DNA of 40,066 nt from Planktothrix tepida PCC 9214 (GTDB lineage Bacteria > Cyanobacteriota > Cyanobacteriia > Cyanobacteriales > Microcoleaceae), in assembly GCF_900009145.1 (NCBI RefSeq), contig NZ_LN889812.1:66969-107034 (forward strand). Reading direction: 5' to 3'. Both the position numbers and the translations under genes were made by a program. A model generated the notes under the pieces. The model had not been told where the DNA came from and did not search any database. It worked only from the letters and a program-made list of their open reading frames with translations. Within the stretch, counting starts at the first letter, position 1; the number at the start of each line of letters is the position of its first letter. Below are positions 8,328 to 17,122 of this stretch, piece after piece.

Positions 8328-9647
8328 ATGGAAATTATCATTGCTTTATTAGGAGTTTTAGGATTAGGAACTGGGGCGGGATTTTTAGTGATTCGTAACC
8401 TTTATTATATTTGTCAACCCAGTGAAGTGTTAATTTTTGCCGGAAGTCGTCGTCCCGTTGAAGGGGGACAAGATGTTGGCTATCGTTTAGTTAAAGGCGG
8501 GAGTAGCATTAGAATTCCCTTATTAGAACACGCTTTTCGTATGGATTTAACCAATATGATTATTGAGTTAAAAGTGTCGAATGCCTATTCTAAAGGGGGG
8601 ATTCCGTTAACCGTTGAAGGGGTTGCTAATATTAAAATTGCCGGGGAAGAACCGACAATTCATAATGCAATTGAACGGTTATTAGGCAAAAGTCGCAAGG
8701 AAATTGAACAATTAGCCAAAGAAACCTTAGAAGGAAATTTGCGGGGGGTGTTAGCGAGTTTAACGCCAGAACAGGTGAATGGGGATAAATTAGCTTTTGC
8801 GAAAAGTTTATTAGAAGAAGCAGAAGATGATTTAGAGAAGTTAGGATTAGTGTTAGATACGCTGCAAATTCAAAATATTTCTGATGATGTCGGATATTTA
8901 GATTCTATTGGCCGAAAACAACGGGCAGATTTATTCCGAGATGCTCGAATCGCCGAAGCCAAAGCCCATGCAGAATCTATTATTCAAACCGCAGAAAACC
9001 AGAAAAATACTTCGTTGAAAAAGTTAGAAACGGATATTGAAGTTGCCAAAGCTGAAGCCGAACGTCGGGTGAAAGATGCGATTACAAAACGACAAGCGGT
9101 CATTGCAGAATCGGAATCAGAAACGGCTTCCCAAGTGGCAAAAACCCAAGCGGAAGTGTTAGTTCAACAAGCTCGACTTAAGCAAGTTGAACAACAGTTA
9201 CAAGCGGATGTTGTTGCACCTGCCGAAGCCCAATGTAAACGAGCAATGGCGGAAGCGAAAGGTAATGCGTCTCAAATATTAGAAGCAGGAAAAGCCCAAG
9301 CGGAAGCCGCCAAACGATTAGCAGAATCTTGGAAATTAGCGGGTTCAAATGCGAGAGAAATTTTCCTCTATCAAAAATTAGAAGTGTTATTAAAAACAAT
9401 GGTAGCAACGGTTCCTGAAGTGGAAGTAGATAATGTTACCGTTGTCAATAGTACCCAGGGAGGAAGTGCCACAAAATTAGCGGCGTTTTTAGCAGAATTA
9501 AAACAAACAACGGGAATTGATGTTGCAGAAACCATTGAAACTCTCAGTCAAAATCGTGTTCAACCTCAAGTTATTACTCCGGTTGTTTCTAAACCGTTAA
9601 AATCTGCCTCGAATCATTCCCTAGAACCTCTTAATTCTGACAGTTAA
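8328..9647 (+). CDS. SPFH/flotillin-like membrane scaffold protein (copy 2)
   Basis: A 439-residue paralogue of the preceding gene. The membrane anchor is at the very N-terminus (residues 2-22). An SPFH domain follows (VSNAYSKGGIPLTVEGVANIK near residue 83), then an Ala/Glu/Lys coiled coil (about 205-330). A Ser/Asn/Pro-rich tail beyond residue ~405 is absent from copy 1. AGGAG lies upstream of the ATG. The 52-bp spacing suggests co-translation with copy 1. Two flotillins with diverged ends could form hetero-oligomers, as flotillin pairs do elsewhere; this is inference. A strong hairpin follows the gene. Confidence 0.9.
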   Translation: MEIIIALLGVLGLGTGAGFLVIRNLYYICQPSEVLIFAGSRRPVEGGQDVGYRLVKGGSSIRIPLLEHAFRMDLTNMIIELKVSNAYSKGGIPLTVEGVANIKIAGEEPTIHNAIERLLGKSRKEIEQLAKETLEGNLRGVLASLTPEQVNGDKLAFAKSLLEEAEDDLEKLGLVLDTLQIQNISDDVGYLDSIGRKQRADLFRDARIAEAKAHAESIIQTAENQKNTSLKKLETDIEVAKAEAERRVKDAITKRQAVIAESESETASQVAKTQAEVLVQQARLKQVEQQLQADVVAPAEAQCKRAMAEAKGNASQILEAGKAQAEAAKRLAESWKLAGSNAREIFLYQKLEVLLKTMVATVPEVEVDNVTVVNSTQGGSATKLAAFLAELKQTTGIDVAETIETLSQNRVQPQVITPVVSKPLKSASNHSLEPLNSDS

Positions 9648-9665
9648 GTGCTTAAAATAGGGTGT

Positions 9666-9692
9666 AAGGAGTAATATTAATTATTACTCCTT
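9666..9692. terminator. Bidirectional terminator between SPFH operon and toxin gene
   Basis: A perfect 10-bp stem: AAGGAGTAAT (9666-9675) and ATTACTCCTT (9683-9692) with a 7-nt loop. It sits between convergent genes and is flanked by A/T-rich sequence, so it may serve both strands. Confidence 0.65.
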
Positions 9693-9707
9693 TAATATCA
9701 AAAAATA

Positions 9708-10049
9708 TTAGAAAATGAGTACCTCTATTTTTGCCTGAACTTCTTGAATTACATCTTCGGGTACTATTTCAATAAACTGAATTAAACGAACTTTATAATC
9801 CAAACTTTTGATATGGTCTACCAAAATAACGCCATAAGTTTTTAAGTCTAAAGGAAGACTCACTTCAAAAGGATAGCCTTTTACCTGTGCTGTAATTGGC
9901 ATAAATAAAGCTAAGGAGTTCTTAACATTATATTCGTAAGGTGAAATAACGAAAGCGGGTCTTAAGCCCTTTTGTTCATGTCCTTGAGTGGGATTAAAAT
10001 TTAATTTGACAATATGTCCCCTATCAGGAATATAGGATTGATTTACCAA
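9708..10049 (-). CDS. mazF: MazF/PemK-type endoribonuclease toxin
   Basis: A 113-residue protein with the MazF/PemK hallmark N-terminus: RGHIVKLNFNPTQGHEQKG, then LRPAFVIS. The conserved arginine of that segment and the loop Thr/Ser positions in MPITAQ are consistent with an mRNA-cleaving toxin of this family, though the Glu/Thr active-site set was not aligned. It overlaps the upstream antitoxin gene by 7 bp (10043-10049), the usual TA arrangement that keeps translation coupled. The frame is intact, so the module may be functional. Confidence 0.88.
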   Translation of the reverse strand: MVNQSYIPDRGHIVKLNFNPTQGHEQKGLRPAFVISPYEYNVKNSLALFMPITAQVKGYPFEVSLPLDLKTYGVILVDHIKSLDYKVRLIQFIEIVPEDVIQEVQAKIEVLIF

Positions 10050-10285
10050 ACTTCATTCCCCACGGCGAGTCCTGTGTCTGTTTCAGTGTGGCAATTTTCA
10101 GGAGTGATTTGGCTCACAAGTTCTTCAAGAGAATAACGTTTACGATTACTGGGTTTAATCACAATCGTTCCATTTTCTACACTAAAAGTAACTTGTGAAC
10201 CTTCGGAAATTTGAATCGCTTGAGCAATATTTTGAGGGATGCGAACCGCTAGACTATTCCCCCACTTCGCTACATTAGTTACCAT
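10043..10285 (-). CDS. mazE: MazE-type AbrB-fold antitoxin
   Basis: This 80-residue protein has an N-terminal SpoVT/AbrB DNA-binding domain (AKWGNSLAVRIPQNIAQ, then EGSQVTFSVENGTIVI). Its acidic, flexible C-terminal tail (EELVSQITPENCHTETDTG) is the part that wraps the toxin in MazE proteins. It is expected to neutralise the overlapping MazF product and to autorepress the operon by binding upstream of 10285. It is the promoter-proximal gene, as usual for MazEF. Confidence 0.88.
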   Translation of the reverse strand: MVTNVAKWGNSLAVRIPQNIAQAIQISEGSQVTFSVENGTIVIKPSNRKRYSLEELVSQITPENCHTETDTGLAVGNEVW

Positions 10286-10490
10286 TATTATTAATCCTTT
10301 TTAATCTATGTAAATACTATGTATACACTATACCAAATATTTGAGAAAAACACGATTAAGTTAATAATACTTAAATTGTGAGAAGGTGTAGGGTGGGTGA
10401 CAACCCATGACTAGGGTTAAGATTAAAAGTCTATGAGTGTCGCCCCCCTAGGGTTAGAAAAATGGGTGAGGAAATGCTTGATAAAACCTG

Positions 10491-11414
10491 TTAATCATCT
10501 CCTAACAATACCGCTAATAATGCTTTTTGAACGTGCATTCGGTTTTCTGCTTCATCCCAAACTTTTGATTTTGAACCTTCAATTACTTCATCCGTAATTT
10601 CTTCATCTCGATGGGCGGGTAAACAATGTAAAACAATGGAATTTTCGGCGGTTTTTTCCATTAATTTAGCATTCACTTGATAAGGTTGAAACAGAGGAAT
10701 TCGGGCTCTGGCTTCTTCTTCCTGTCCCATACTTGCCCAAACATCAGTATAAACAACATTCGCATCTTTTGCCGCTTCAATGGGGTCATCGGTAACAATA
10801 ACTGCTGTTTTTCCTTGAGCAATACTTTTCGCTTGTTCAACAATATCAGCATCGGGTAAATAGTTAGCCGGGGTAGCAATTCTCACATTCATGCCTACCA
10901 TTGCACAGCCTAATAATAACGAATGAGCCATATTATTAGCCCCATCGCCAAAATAACTTAAGGTCAATCCTTCTAAGGTTCCAAAACATTCTTGAACCGT
11001 CATTAAATCCGCTAACACTTGACAAGGATGTTCTCGATCTGTTAAAGCATTAATTACAGGAATTTCAGCATAATTGGCAAAGGTTTCTAAATCCTTTTGT
11101 TCAAAGGTACGAATTGCCATAATATCTAAATATCGGTCTAATACCCTAGCCGTATCCACTAAGGGTTCTCCTCGACTTACCTGGGTAACATTCGGGTTTA
11201 AATCAATGACTTGACCCCCTAATTGATACATGGCTACGGTAAAACTTACACGGGTTCGGGTTGAAGCTTTAGAAAACATTAATCCTAAAACTTTATTGCG
11301 ACGTAATTTAACCATGCCGGATTTTAATTTTGTCGCTAAATCTAATAAAAAATAAAGTTCATCAATACTAACATCCGCTAAACTTAAAAAATCTCGTCCT
11401 TTTAAACTTTCCAT
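10491..11414 (-). CDS. argF: Ornithine carbamoyltransferase
   Basis: This enzyme condenses carbamoyl phosphate with ornithine to citrulline in arginine biosynthesis. Diagnostic motifs: the carbamoyl-phosphate loop SKASTRTRVSF, HPCQVLADL and the ornithine-side LHCLPAHRDEEI near the C-terminus. The length (~307 aa) is normal. Three consecutive ATG codons exist at 11420, 11417 and 11414. I chose the third because a GAGG Shine-Dalgarno then sits 7 nt upstream, whereas it is too close to the first. It stands alone, with dusB 160 bp upstream on the same strand. Confidence 0.96.
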   Translation of the reverse strand: MESLKGRDFLSLADVSIDELYFLLDLATKLKSGMVKLRRNKVLGLMFSKASTRTRVSFTVAMYQLGGQVIDLNPNVTQVSRGEPLVDTARVLDRYLDIMAIRTFEQKDLETFANYAEIPVINALTDREHPCQVLADLMTVQECFGTLEGLTLSYFGDGANNMAHSLLLGCAMVGMNVRIATPANYLPDADIVEQAKSIAQGKTAVIVTDDPIEAAKDANVVYTDVWASMGQEEEARARIPLFQPYQVNAKLMEKTAENSIVLHCLPAHRDEEITDEVIEGSKSKVWDEAENRMHVQKALLAVLLGDD

Positions 11415-11580
11415 CATCATTCCTCACGAATTATGTCCAATAGGGGCAAGGATACCTCACCTCTACAAAACCAGGGTTGTTTTATAACAGTATTCAAGGC
11501 AATTAGGACATCAAAGTTTGCGACTTTCTTCCCTGTTCCTAGTTAAGCTGTTCCCTGTTCTCTTATAATTTTAAAGTTTT

Positions 11581-12606
11581 CTAGGCAACAAAACTGTTCT
11601 GAGATAACTGATTTATTGCATTATCTAATAATTCCCATCCTTGAGCAACGGTTTCAATTTGGGCCAAATGATTGCGTAATTCCTGTGCCCCAGGAAACCC
11701 TTTCGCATACCAGGTTAAATGTTTTCGAGATTGATAAATTCCCCGTTGTCCTTTATACTCCGAGAGTGCTTGCAAGTGTTCTTTTGCACATTGCAACCGT
11801 TCAATTACTGAAGGCGGGGTTTTTAATATTCCTGTTTTCAGAAAATAGTCAATTTCTCCCACTAAAAACGGATAACCTAGGGTTCCTCGCGAACACATCA
11901 CCCCATCAGCACCCGTTTCTTGTAAACATTGAATCGCGGCGTCTACGGAAAAAATATCGCCATTAGCAATAACGGGAATGCTTAACTGTTCCTTAACCTG
12001 TCGAATCCAGTCCCATTTGGCTTGACCATTATACCCTTGAGCACGAGTTCGAGCGTGAATGGTGATCATTTTTGCCCCCGCATCCTGCATTCTACGGGCA
12101 AAATCCAAAATTGTGATCTCTTCATCACTCCACCCTATCCGAGTTTTTACGGTGACAGGCACATTCACCGCCTCAACCACTGACCGGACAATGGTTTCCG
12201 CAATTTCCGGTTGACGCAACAACGAAGACCCGCCCCCATTTTTGGTAATTTTATTGACGGGACACCCCATATTAATATCAATGGTATCAGCGCCTTCTTC
12301 AACGGCTTTTTGCGCGGCTTCGGCTAAAAAATGGGGGCGACAGTCAAATAATTGAATACTAATTGGGCGTTCATTGGGGTCAACTTCCATCATTTTGGGG
12401 AGTTCCCGAACATGACAAACTTCGCTGGCGTGCACCATTTCGGTATACATCATCGAGTCCGGGGCGTAACGACGAACTAAACGCCGAAATACCAAGTCTG
12501 TGACACCGGATAGGGGAGATTGTAACACCCGACTATTGACTTCTACCGTGCCAATTTTTAAGGGTGTGGATAAACGTTGTTTTAATTCAGGTGAGAGAAC
12601 AGACAT
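11581..12606 (-). CDS. dusB: tRNA-dihydrouridine synthase
   Basis: A 341-residue FMN enzyme that reduces uridine in the tRNA D-loop. The N-terminal region has LQSPLSGVTDLVFRRLV. The catalytic cysteine lies in DINMGCPVNKITKNGGG, followed by VKTRIGW and the FMN phosphate-binding IPVIANGDI plus GVMCSRGTLG. The C-terminal helical domain is complete. Bacterial proteins of this pattern group with DusB, so I use that symbol; separating it from other Dus subfamilies would need an alignment. It is divergent from the small membrane protein gene at 12703. Confidence 0.93.
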   Translation of the reverse strand: MSVLSPELKQRLSTPLKIGTVEVNSRVLQSPLSGVTDLVFRRLVRRYAPDSMMYTEMVHASEVCHVRELPKMMEVDPNERPISIQLFDCRPHFLAEAAQKAVEEGADTIDINMGCPVNKITKNGGGSSLLRQPEIAETIVRSVVEAVNVPVTVKTRIGWSDEEITILDFARRMQDAGAKMITIHARTRAQGYNGQAKWDWIRQVKEQLSIPVIANGDIFSVDAAIQCLQETGADGVMCSRGTLGYPFLVGEIDYFLKTGILKTPPSVIERLQCAKEHLQALSEYKGQRGIYQSRKHLTWYAKGFPGAQELRNHLAQIETVAQGWELLDNAINQLSQNSFVA

Positions 12607-12702
12607 GGTTTAAGGGAAACAAATGTAGCAAGTCAGACTCTCTTTATATTAAAATAGAACCACCCTTTCTGGGATATAACCCTTTAACTCATCGTTTATT
12701 TT

Positions 12703-12990
12703 ATGATGAACCTTCCCCCGAATAATCGTGAACCGTTTCAACAAAATGGCAATGCTAACAATGTACATTTTCCTAAAGTTGAATCGGATGAGTTTAGCGA
12801 AGAAATTCAAGATTTCCAAGTTCAGGAATATGACCCCAAAACCCTCAAAACGATTCAACGTTCTTTTTGGTTTTTAACGGTGGTGGGTTTAGTGGTTGGT
12901 GTCTTTGTAGCGGCAGGGGTGTTGTATTTAATGCAACGCTTTAATATTACGGCAAATCCAGCGCAATTAGAGCAACAAATTCGTCGATAA
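12703..12990 (+). CDS. Small single-span membrane protein, unknown function
   Basis: A 95-residue protein with a polar, Asn/Glu-rich N-terminal half (residues 1-55) and a single strong membrane segment (about 59-80, WFLTVVGLVVGVFVAAGVLY). A short tail ending in Arg-Arg follows. Topology is probably N-in. No named domain is recognised. The gene ends 20 bp before the convergent channel gene's stop and is divergent from dusB. The first or second ATG could be the start. Confidence 0.7.
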   Translation: MMNLPPNNREPFQQNGNANNVHFPKVESDEFSEEIQDFQVQEYDPKTLKTIQRSFWFLTVVGLVVGVFVAAGVLYLMQRFNITANPAQLEQQIRR

Positions 12991-13010
12991 ACCCTCAAAA
13001 CATGAGAAAA

Positions 13011-14381
13011 TTATTCTCGAACTTGATGGCGTTGGTCTGCAATTTTTTTAACTTTTTCGGAAAATTGAGGGTAATTATTGAGGACTTTATCAAAATCTTC
13101 TTTATAGAGAACAAATAACTCACAGTATGTTAAGGTTTTGACTGAAGCAGTCCGGCGACTATCATACAGTAAAGCTATTTCACCAAAAAAAGAACCTGCT
13201 ACCAATAAACTATAGACTTTTCCCGTTTTTTCAGAAAAGGCTTGCAATTGTCCTCGTTTCACAAAATACATTTCATGCCCCATTTGATCTTCTCGAATTA
13301 CATAGTCATGGGGTGGGAGAATTCGGGGTTTTAATTTAATCACTAAATCTTCAATAAAACAGGGTTCTGCGTCTTGAAAGATGGGAACTTTTTCTAATAG
13401 TTCTTGATAAAGATAACAATAGACTCGTGTTTTAATCGAGTGCGGAAGTTCATCTAAAAAGTAAAAATCCAGCGTCACATCTCGATTATATTCCCACATA
13501 TATTGATAATAATCTAAGATATTTTTTTGTAAGGAAGGAGGAATTTTTCGTTCCCACATATAAGCTTGAACTTGACCCAATTTATCTCGAAATCGATTTT
13601 TACTGGCATCTAAATTAGAAATCACTGCCACCACATTTCCAATTACAAAGGCATACAGCGATACTCCTAAGAACATCACCATAAAGGTAAATATCAATTC
13701 AATATTGTTTTGGGGAGTAATATCCCCATAGCCTACAGTTGTTAATGTTGTAATTGACCAATACAAGGAATATAAATATTGAGTTGTTGTATTTTCTAAA
13801 TGCAAATTATCACCTTGAAGCCAAGACTCTCCTGATTGTCCCGTTAAATTTCCAATAAAAAACCATAAACAAGCGACCCAATGATCAATCAAAAAAACAA
13901 TAATGAATAGTTCAAACATCCGAACAACACCCGAATTAAAATAAACATTGTTATCCCATTTTCTAAAAATCAAAAAACATTGAGGAAATCTTAATAATCT
14001 CGGAATTCGGCATAAACCCATTAAAATTAGAGAAGCCTGGGGTAAAAATAAATAGACGAAAATATCTAAGGGCAAACTTGCAATTAAGTTGGATTTAAAG
14101 TCTGTTTTTCGATAATGAATACTAATTTCAGCTTTATCTTTAATCAGTTCACCCTCCTTAGTATAACTAATGTGAAACCGCAAAAAAATATCTATTATTA
14201 AAATTAAATCTGCTAAATTATCTAAAAGAAACCAATTTTTATAAATTGTGGCATTAAACGCTATGCGAAAGGGAATAGTAAAGCAGTTATAGAGGGTTAC
14301 TAAAACAATCAAGGCTTCCCAGATAATCAGGAGTCTTGATTCGGGGTGAAAAGACGGTATTCGGGAGAAGAAAGATAGCAT
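13011..14381 (-). CDS. Cyclic-nucleotide-gated potassium channel
   Basis: This 456-residue protein has six transmembrane segments (S1 about 17-40, S4 with Arg 125, 128 and 131 around LCRIPRLLRF). Its pore loop carries the K+ selectivity filter TTVGYGD (214-220). A C-linker and a C-terminal cyclic-nucleotide-binding domain (about 330-445) follow, with the phosphate-binding cassette FGEIALLYDSRRTASV including the Arg that contacts the cyclic phosphate. The architecture matches bacterial homologues of HCN/CNG channels. It may respond to cAMP made by the class III cyclase at 18920-20542, a plausible but unproven link. No frame damage is seen. Confidence 0.93.
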   Translation of the reverse strand: MLSFFSRIPSFHPESRLLIIWEALIVLVTLYNCFTIPFRIAFNATIYKNWFLLDNLADLILIIDIFLRFHISYTKEGELIKDKAEISIHYRKTDFKSNLIASLPLDIFVYLFLPQASLILMGLCRIPRLLRFPQCFLIFRKWDNNVYFNSGVVRMFELFIIVFLIDHWVACLWFFIGNLTGQSGESWLQGDNLHLENTTTQYLYSLYWSITTLTTVGYGDITPQNNIELIFTFMVMFLGVSLYAFVIGNVVAVISNLDASKNRFRDKLGQVQAYMWERKIPPSLQKNILDYYQYMWEYNRDVTLDFYFLDELPHSIKTRVYCYLYQELLEKVPIFQDAEPCFIEDLVIKLKPRILPPHDYVIREDQMGHEMYFVKRGQLQAFSEKTGKVYSLLVAGSFFGEIALLYDSRRTASVKTLTYCELFVLYKEDFDKVLNNYPQFSEKVKKIADQRHQVRE

Positions 14382-14579
14382 TCAAATGGAAGGATTAAGT
14401 CTTAAATAAGAGTGTATATTATTTAATTCCATTTTTGGGCGTTATCATCTCTTCCTTTCCTCTGGAGTGAAGAAAGTGGGTGTCAATTTATCTGTGGATG
14501 TGTCAAGGTAAACCTAAATCGAGAATCTACTGCTAAAATCAGTTCATGTTCATTTATAGACTCAACACTGATTCAACTC

Positions 14580-15566
14580 ATGATTCAAACAACGCTGACA
14601 CCGTTTGCTCAAAAACTGGGTTTTCCCCTCACTAAACAACCCATTACAATTTTACAAATTAACTTAGGAAAACGGTGTAACCTCGCTTGTAACCATTGTC
14701 ATGTAGAAGCAGGGCCAAAACGGAGTGAAGAATTGAACCTAGATATTAGTTTACAATTAATTGAATTAATTCATTGCTTTCCCCAAATTCAAACCGTCGA
14801 TTTAACCGGAGGGGCACCGGAAATGAATTATGGATTTAAACTTTTAGTTGAAGCCGCACGCACAACCGGAAAGCAAGTGATTGTTCGATCAAATTTAACG
14901 ATTTATTTTGTTCCCGGTTATGAGGATATTCCTGAATATTGCGCGAATCATCAATTAAGAATTGTCGCTTCTTTACCTTGCTATTTAGAAAATAATGTTG
15001 ATCAAATGCGAGGAAAGGGAGTCTATCAAAATTCCATCCAAGCCCTACAATGGTTAAACCGTTTGGGATATGGTCGTACACCGGAATTAATCTTAGATTT
15101 AGTTTATAATCCGGCTTTACCTACCGCCGAAAAGTTTACTCTTCCTGGGGAACAGTCTAAACTAGAACAAGCTTATAAAGAGTATCTAAAACAACAGTTT
15201 GATATTGACTTTAATCAGTTACTAACCATTACTAATTTACCCATCGGACGCACGAAATCTTACTTACAGCAGAAAAAACTTGAAGATTCCTATTTAGAAT
15301 TTTTAGAATATAACTATAACCCTGAAACGGTGTCCCATTTAATGTGTCGTAATCAGTTATCCATTGATTATCAAGGTTATATTTATGATTGTGATTTTAA
15401 CCAAATGGAAAATATTCCCGCCCGCACAACTTCTGGAAAACCTTTAATGGTGAGTGATTTATTAGCTGCTAACAATTTAGATTTAATTGAAACCGTAAAA
15501 ACCGCTTCCTATTGTTATGGGTGTACCGCCGGGTGTGGTTCTAGTTGTGGGGGGGCATTAATTTAA
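14580..15566 (+). CDS. arsS: ArsS-type radical SAM protein (arsenosugar biosynthesis family)
   Basis: A 328-residue radical SAM enzyme. The [4Fe-4S]-binding CX3CX2C lies at C33, C37 and C40 in GKRCNLACNHCHVEAGP, followed by the glycine-rich VDLTGGAPEMN. The C-terminus is rich in cysteines (MCRNQ, YDCDFNQ, then CYGCTAGCGSSCGG), which suits auxiliary cluster ligation. The overall pattern matches ArsS, which attaches an adenosyl-derived ribosyl group to methylated arsenic. No arsM methyltransferase is nearby, so its partner must be elsewhere. The stop codon at 15564 runs directly into a heptamer tandem repeat. Confidence 0.85.
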   Translation: MIQTTLTPFAQKLGFPLTKQPITILQINLGKRCNLACNHCHVEAGPKRSEELNLDISLQLIELIHCFPQIQTVDLTGGAPEMNYGFKLLVEAARTTGKQVIVRSNLTIYFVPGYEDIPEYCANHQLRIVASLPCYLENNVDQMRGKGVYQNSIQALQWLNRLGYGRTPELILDLVYNPALPTAEKFTLPGEQSKLEQAYKEYLKQQFDIDFNQLLTITNLPIGRTKSYLQQKKLEDSYLEFLEYNYNPETVSHLMCRNQLSIDYQGYIYDCDFNQMENIPARTTSGKPLMVSDLLAANNLDLIETVKTASYCYGCTAGCGSSCGGALI

Positions 15567-15627
15567 CAGTTATCAGTTATCAGTTATCAGTTATCAGTTA
15601 TCAGTTATCAGTTATCAGTTATCAGTT
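15567..15627. repeat. Heptamer tandem repeat (CAGTTAT)8.7
   Basis: Eight perfect copies of CAGTTAT and a partial ninth begin at the base after the arsS stop codon. The same heptamer, in the same orientation relative to the gene, directly follows the stop codon of the nitrilase gene at 32710. Short tandemly repeated heptamers are known from filamentous cyanobacteria. Confidence 0.95.
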
Positions 15628-15685
15628 TTTGCTGTTAATAATTAGGCTTTAATTGTGATGATTATATTAAAAAAAGGGAAATAAA

Positions 15686-16303
15686 ATGGGTATTCAACAG
15701 TTAATAACTCATCTTTTGGATTGGGTTGAGCATTTAGGATTTTGGGGGCCGATTGCTTTTATTATTGTCTATAATTTAGCTACGATATTATTTATTCCCG
15801 GTTCCCTTCTAACCTTGGGTGCTGGGGTTATTTTTGGGGTGATTTGGGGTTCAATTTATGTGTCTATTGGTTCGGTCATTGGGGCTACTTTTGCCTTTTT
15901 AATTGGGCGATACTTTGCCCGAAATTGGGTAGCTAAAAAGCTAGAAAATTATGAAAACTTTAAAGCAATTGATCAAGCGGTCGGTGAAGAGGGATGGAAA
16001 ATTGTCGGGTTAACTCGTCTTTCTCCTATTTTTCCGTTTAATTTACTCAATTATGCCTTTGGATTAACCAATGTTTCCTTAAAAGATTACTTTTTAGCGT
16101 CTTGGATTGGAATGTTACCTGGTACAATTTTATATGTTTATGTGGGATCGTTAGTGGGAAGTTTAGCTCAGTTAGGTATGGGAGAGCGATCGCGTACTCC
16201 GATAGAATGGTTATTATATGGAATTGGTTTAATTGCTACCGTTATTGTTACGATTTATATCACTAAAATTGCTCAAAATGCTCTCAATCAAAAAATCAAA
16301 TAG
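15686..16303 (+). CDS. TVP38/TMEM64 (DedA superfamily) membrane protein
   Basis: A 205-residue integral membrane protein with about five hydrophobic segments. Family signatures include LATILFIPGSLLTLGAGVIFG with the re-entrant helix-breaking glycines/prolines, IGATFAFLIGRYFAR, and LTRLSPIFPFNLLNYAFG in the centre. Members of the VTT/DedA superfamily are linked to lipid transport and membrane homeostasis. The molecular substrate is not known for this protein. AAGGGAAATAAA lies before the ATG. Confidence 0.88.
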   Translation: MGIQQLITHLLDWVEHLGFWGPIAFIIVYNLATILFIPGSLLTLGAGVIFGVIWGSIYVSIGSVIGATFAFLIGRYFARNWVAKKLENYENFKAIDQAVGEEGWKIVGLTRLSPIFPFNLLNYAFGLTNVSLKDYFLASWIGMLPGTILYVYVGSLVGSLAQLGMGERSRTPIEWLLYGIGLIATVIVTIYITKIAQNALNQKIK

Positions 16304-16326
16304 ATGGAAAACACAATTTATATCGG

Positions 16327-16354
16327 GTAGAGACGCGCCATGGCGCGTCTCTAC
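16327..16354. repeat. 28-bp perfect palindrome
   Basis: A perfect palindrome: GTAGAGACGCGCCA joined to its own reverse complement, centred on CATG. It lies between the convergent TVP38 and DUF1269-like genes and could terminate both. A diverged half copy follows at once (ATGGCGTGTCTATAC), and another fragment (CAGACGCGCCA) is near 32615. These suggest a dispersed, possibly mobile hairpin repeat. Confidence 0.75.
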
Positions 16355-16379
16355 ATGGCGTGTCTATACTCTAAATTAA

Positions 16380-16931
16380 TTAAGATTCTGGGGGAGTTGA
16401 TTCCACTTCAGAATTAACGGTTTTTGCTGTTACTTCTAATTGAGAAGCAATATCTGCTTTAATCGAACGCTTATACAATCTTCCTGCATATTGTTCTAAC
16501 GCTTCCGTTAATTGATCAACCCAAGTATGTTCAACTAACGCAATTAAAGCCGAACTTCCAGGGGTTAAAGATTCCGACAATTCTTTGAGATCTTCTTGAG
16601 GAAATCCTAAATCCATAAAATGAGTAATTAAAGCACCAACTCCTGCCCCACCTGCGGTTAAAGCAATGACTCCTAATGCTCCAATGGGGTTAAATAAAGC
16701 AATTAATCCGGCTGTAATTCCACCAATAATTGCTCCCCCTTTAGCATCCGTATCTCCCGTTTCACTAATAGAAACTTTGCCTTTTTCATTTTTGACCATC
16801 ACCGCAGCATTGACAACTGAAATAATCCCTTGTTCTTGCAGTGCTTTAAGTTGTTTTAAAACTTCTTTCGCCTTTTCTTGCTCTGGGTAAGCAACAACAA
16901 CTAAATTGGTTAACTCTTCGGAATAAGTCAT
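16380..16931 (-). CDS. DUF1269-like membrane-associated protein
   Basis: This ~183-residue protein resembles the DUF1269 family. The N-terminal ferredoxin-like segment is LVVVAYPEQEKAKEVLKQL. A central Gly/Ala-rich hydrophobic hairpin follows (about residues 69-102, AIIGGITAGLIALFNPIGALG then GGAGVGALI). The C-terminal domain has PGSSALIALVEHTW. I start it at the ATG at 16931 (MTYSEEL) rather than at 16973, because the extra 14 residues are unlike the family and AGGA lies upstream of the inner start. The function is unknown; a glycine-zipper membrane insertion is possible. Confidence 0.78.
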   Translation of the reverse strand: MTYSEELTNLVVVAYPEQEKAKEVLKQLKALQEQGIISVVNAAVMVKNEKGKVSISETGDTDAKGGAIIGGITAGLIALFNPIGALGVIALTAGGAGVGALITHFMDLGFPQEDLKELSESLTPGSSALIALVEHTWVDQLTEALEQYAGRLYKRSIKADIASQLEVTAKTVNSEVESTPPES

Positions 16932-17122
16932 GGTATATTTATCCTGATGAACTGTTAAAAAAAATTGGGTCAATTTTGATCACAATTTTAATCTTCTTTA
17001 CTTTAGCACATCTACAATCAACATCATCAATTCAAGTCATGATACAGTAACGAAAGGGATTTTGAGCTTTCAAAGCCAATAAACAAGCGTAATCTTAACC
17101 AACCGTTAAGGATTTTTATGAT

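Noticed and set aside
15567-15627. Possible CRISPR array
   Set aside because: The units are 7 bp, perfectly tandem and have no spacers; this is a simple heptamer repeat.
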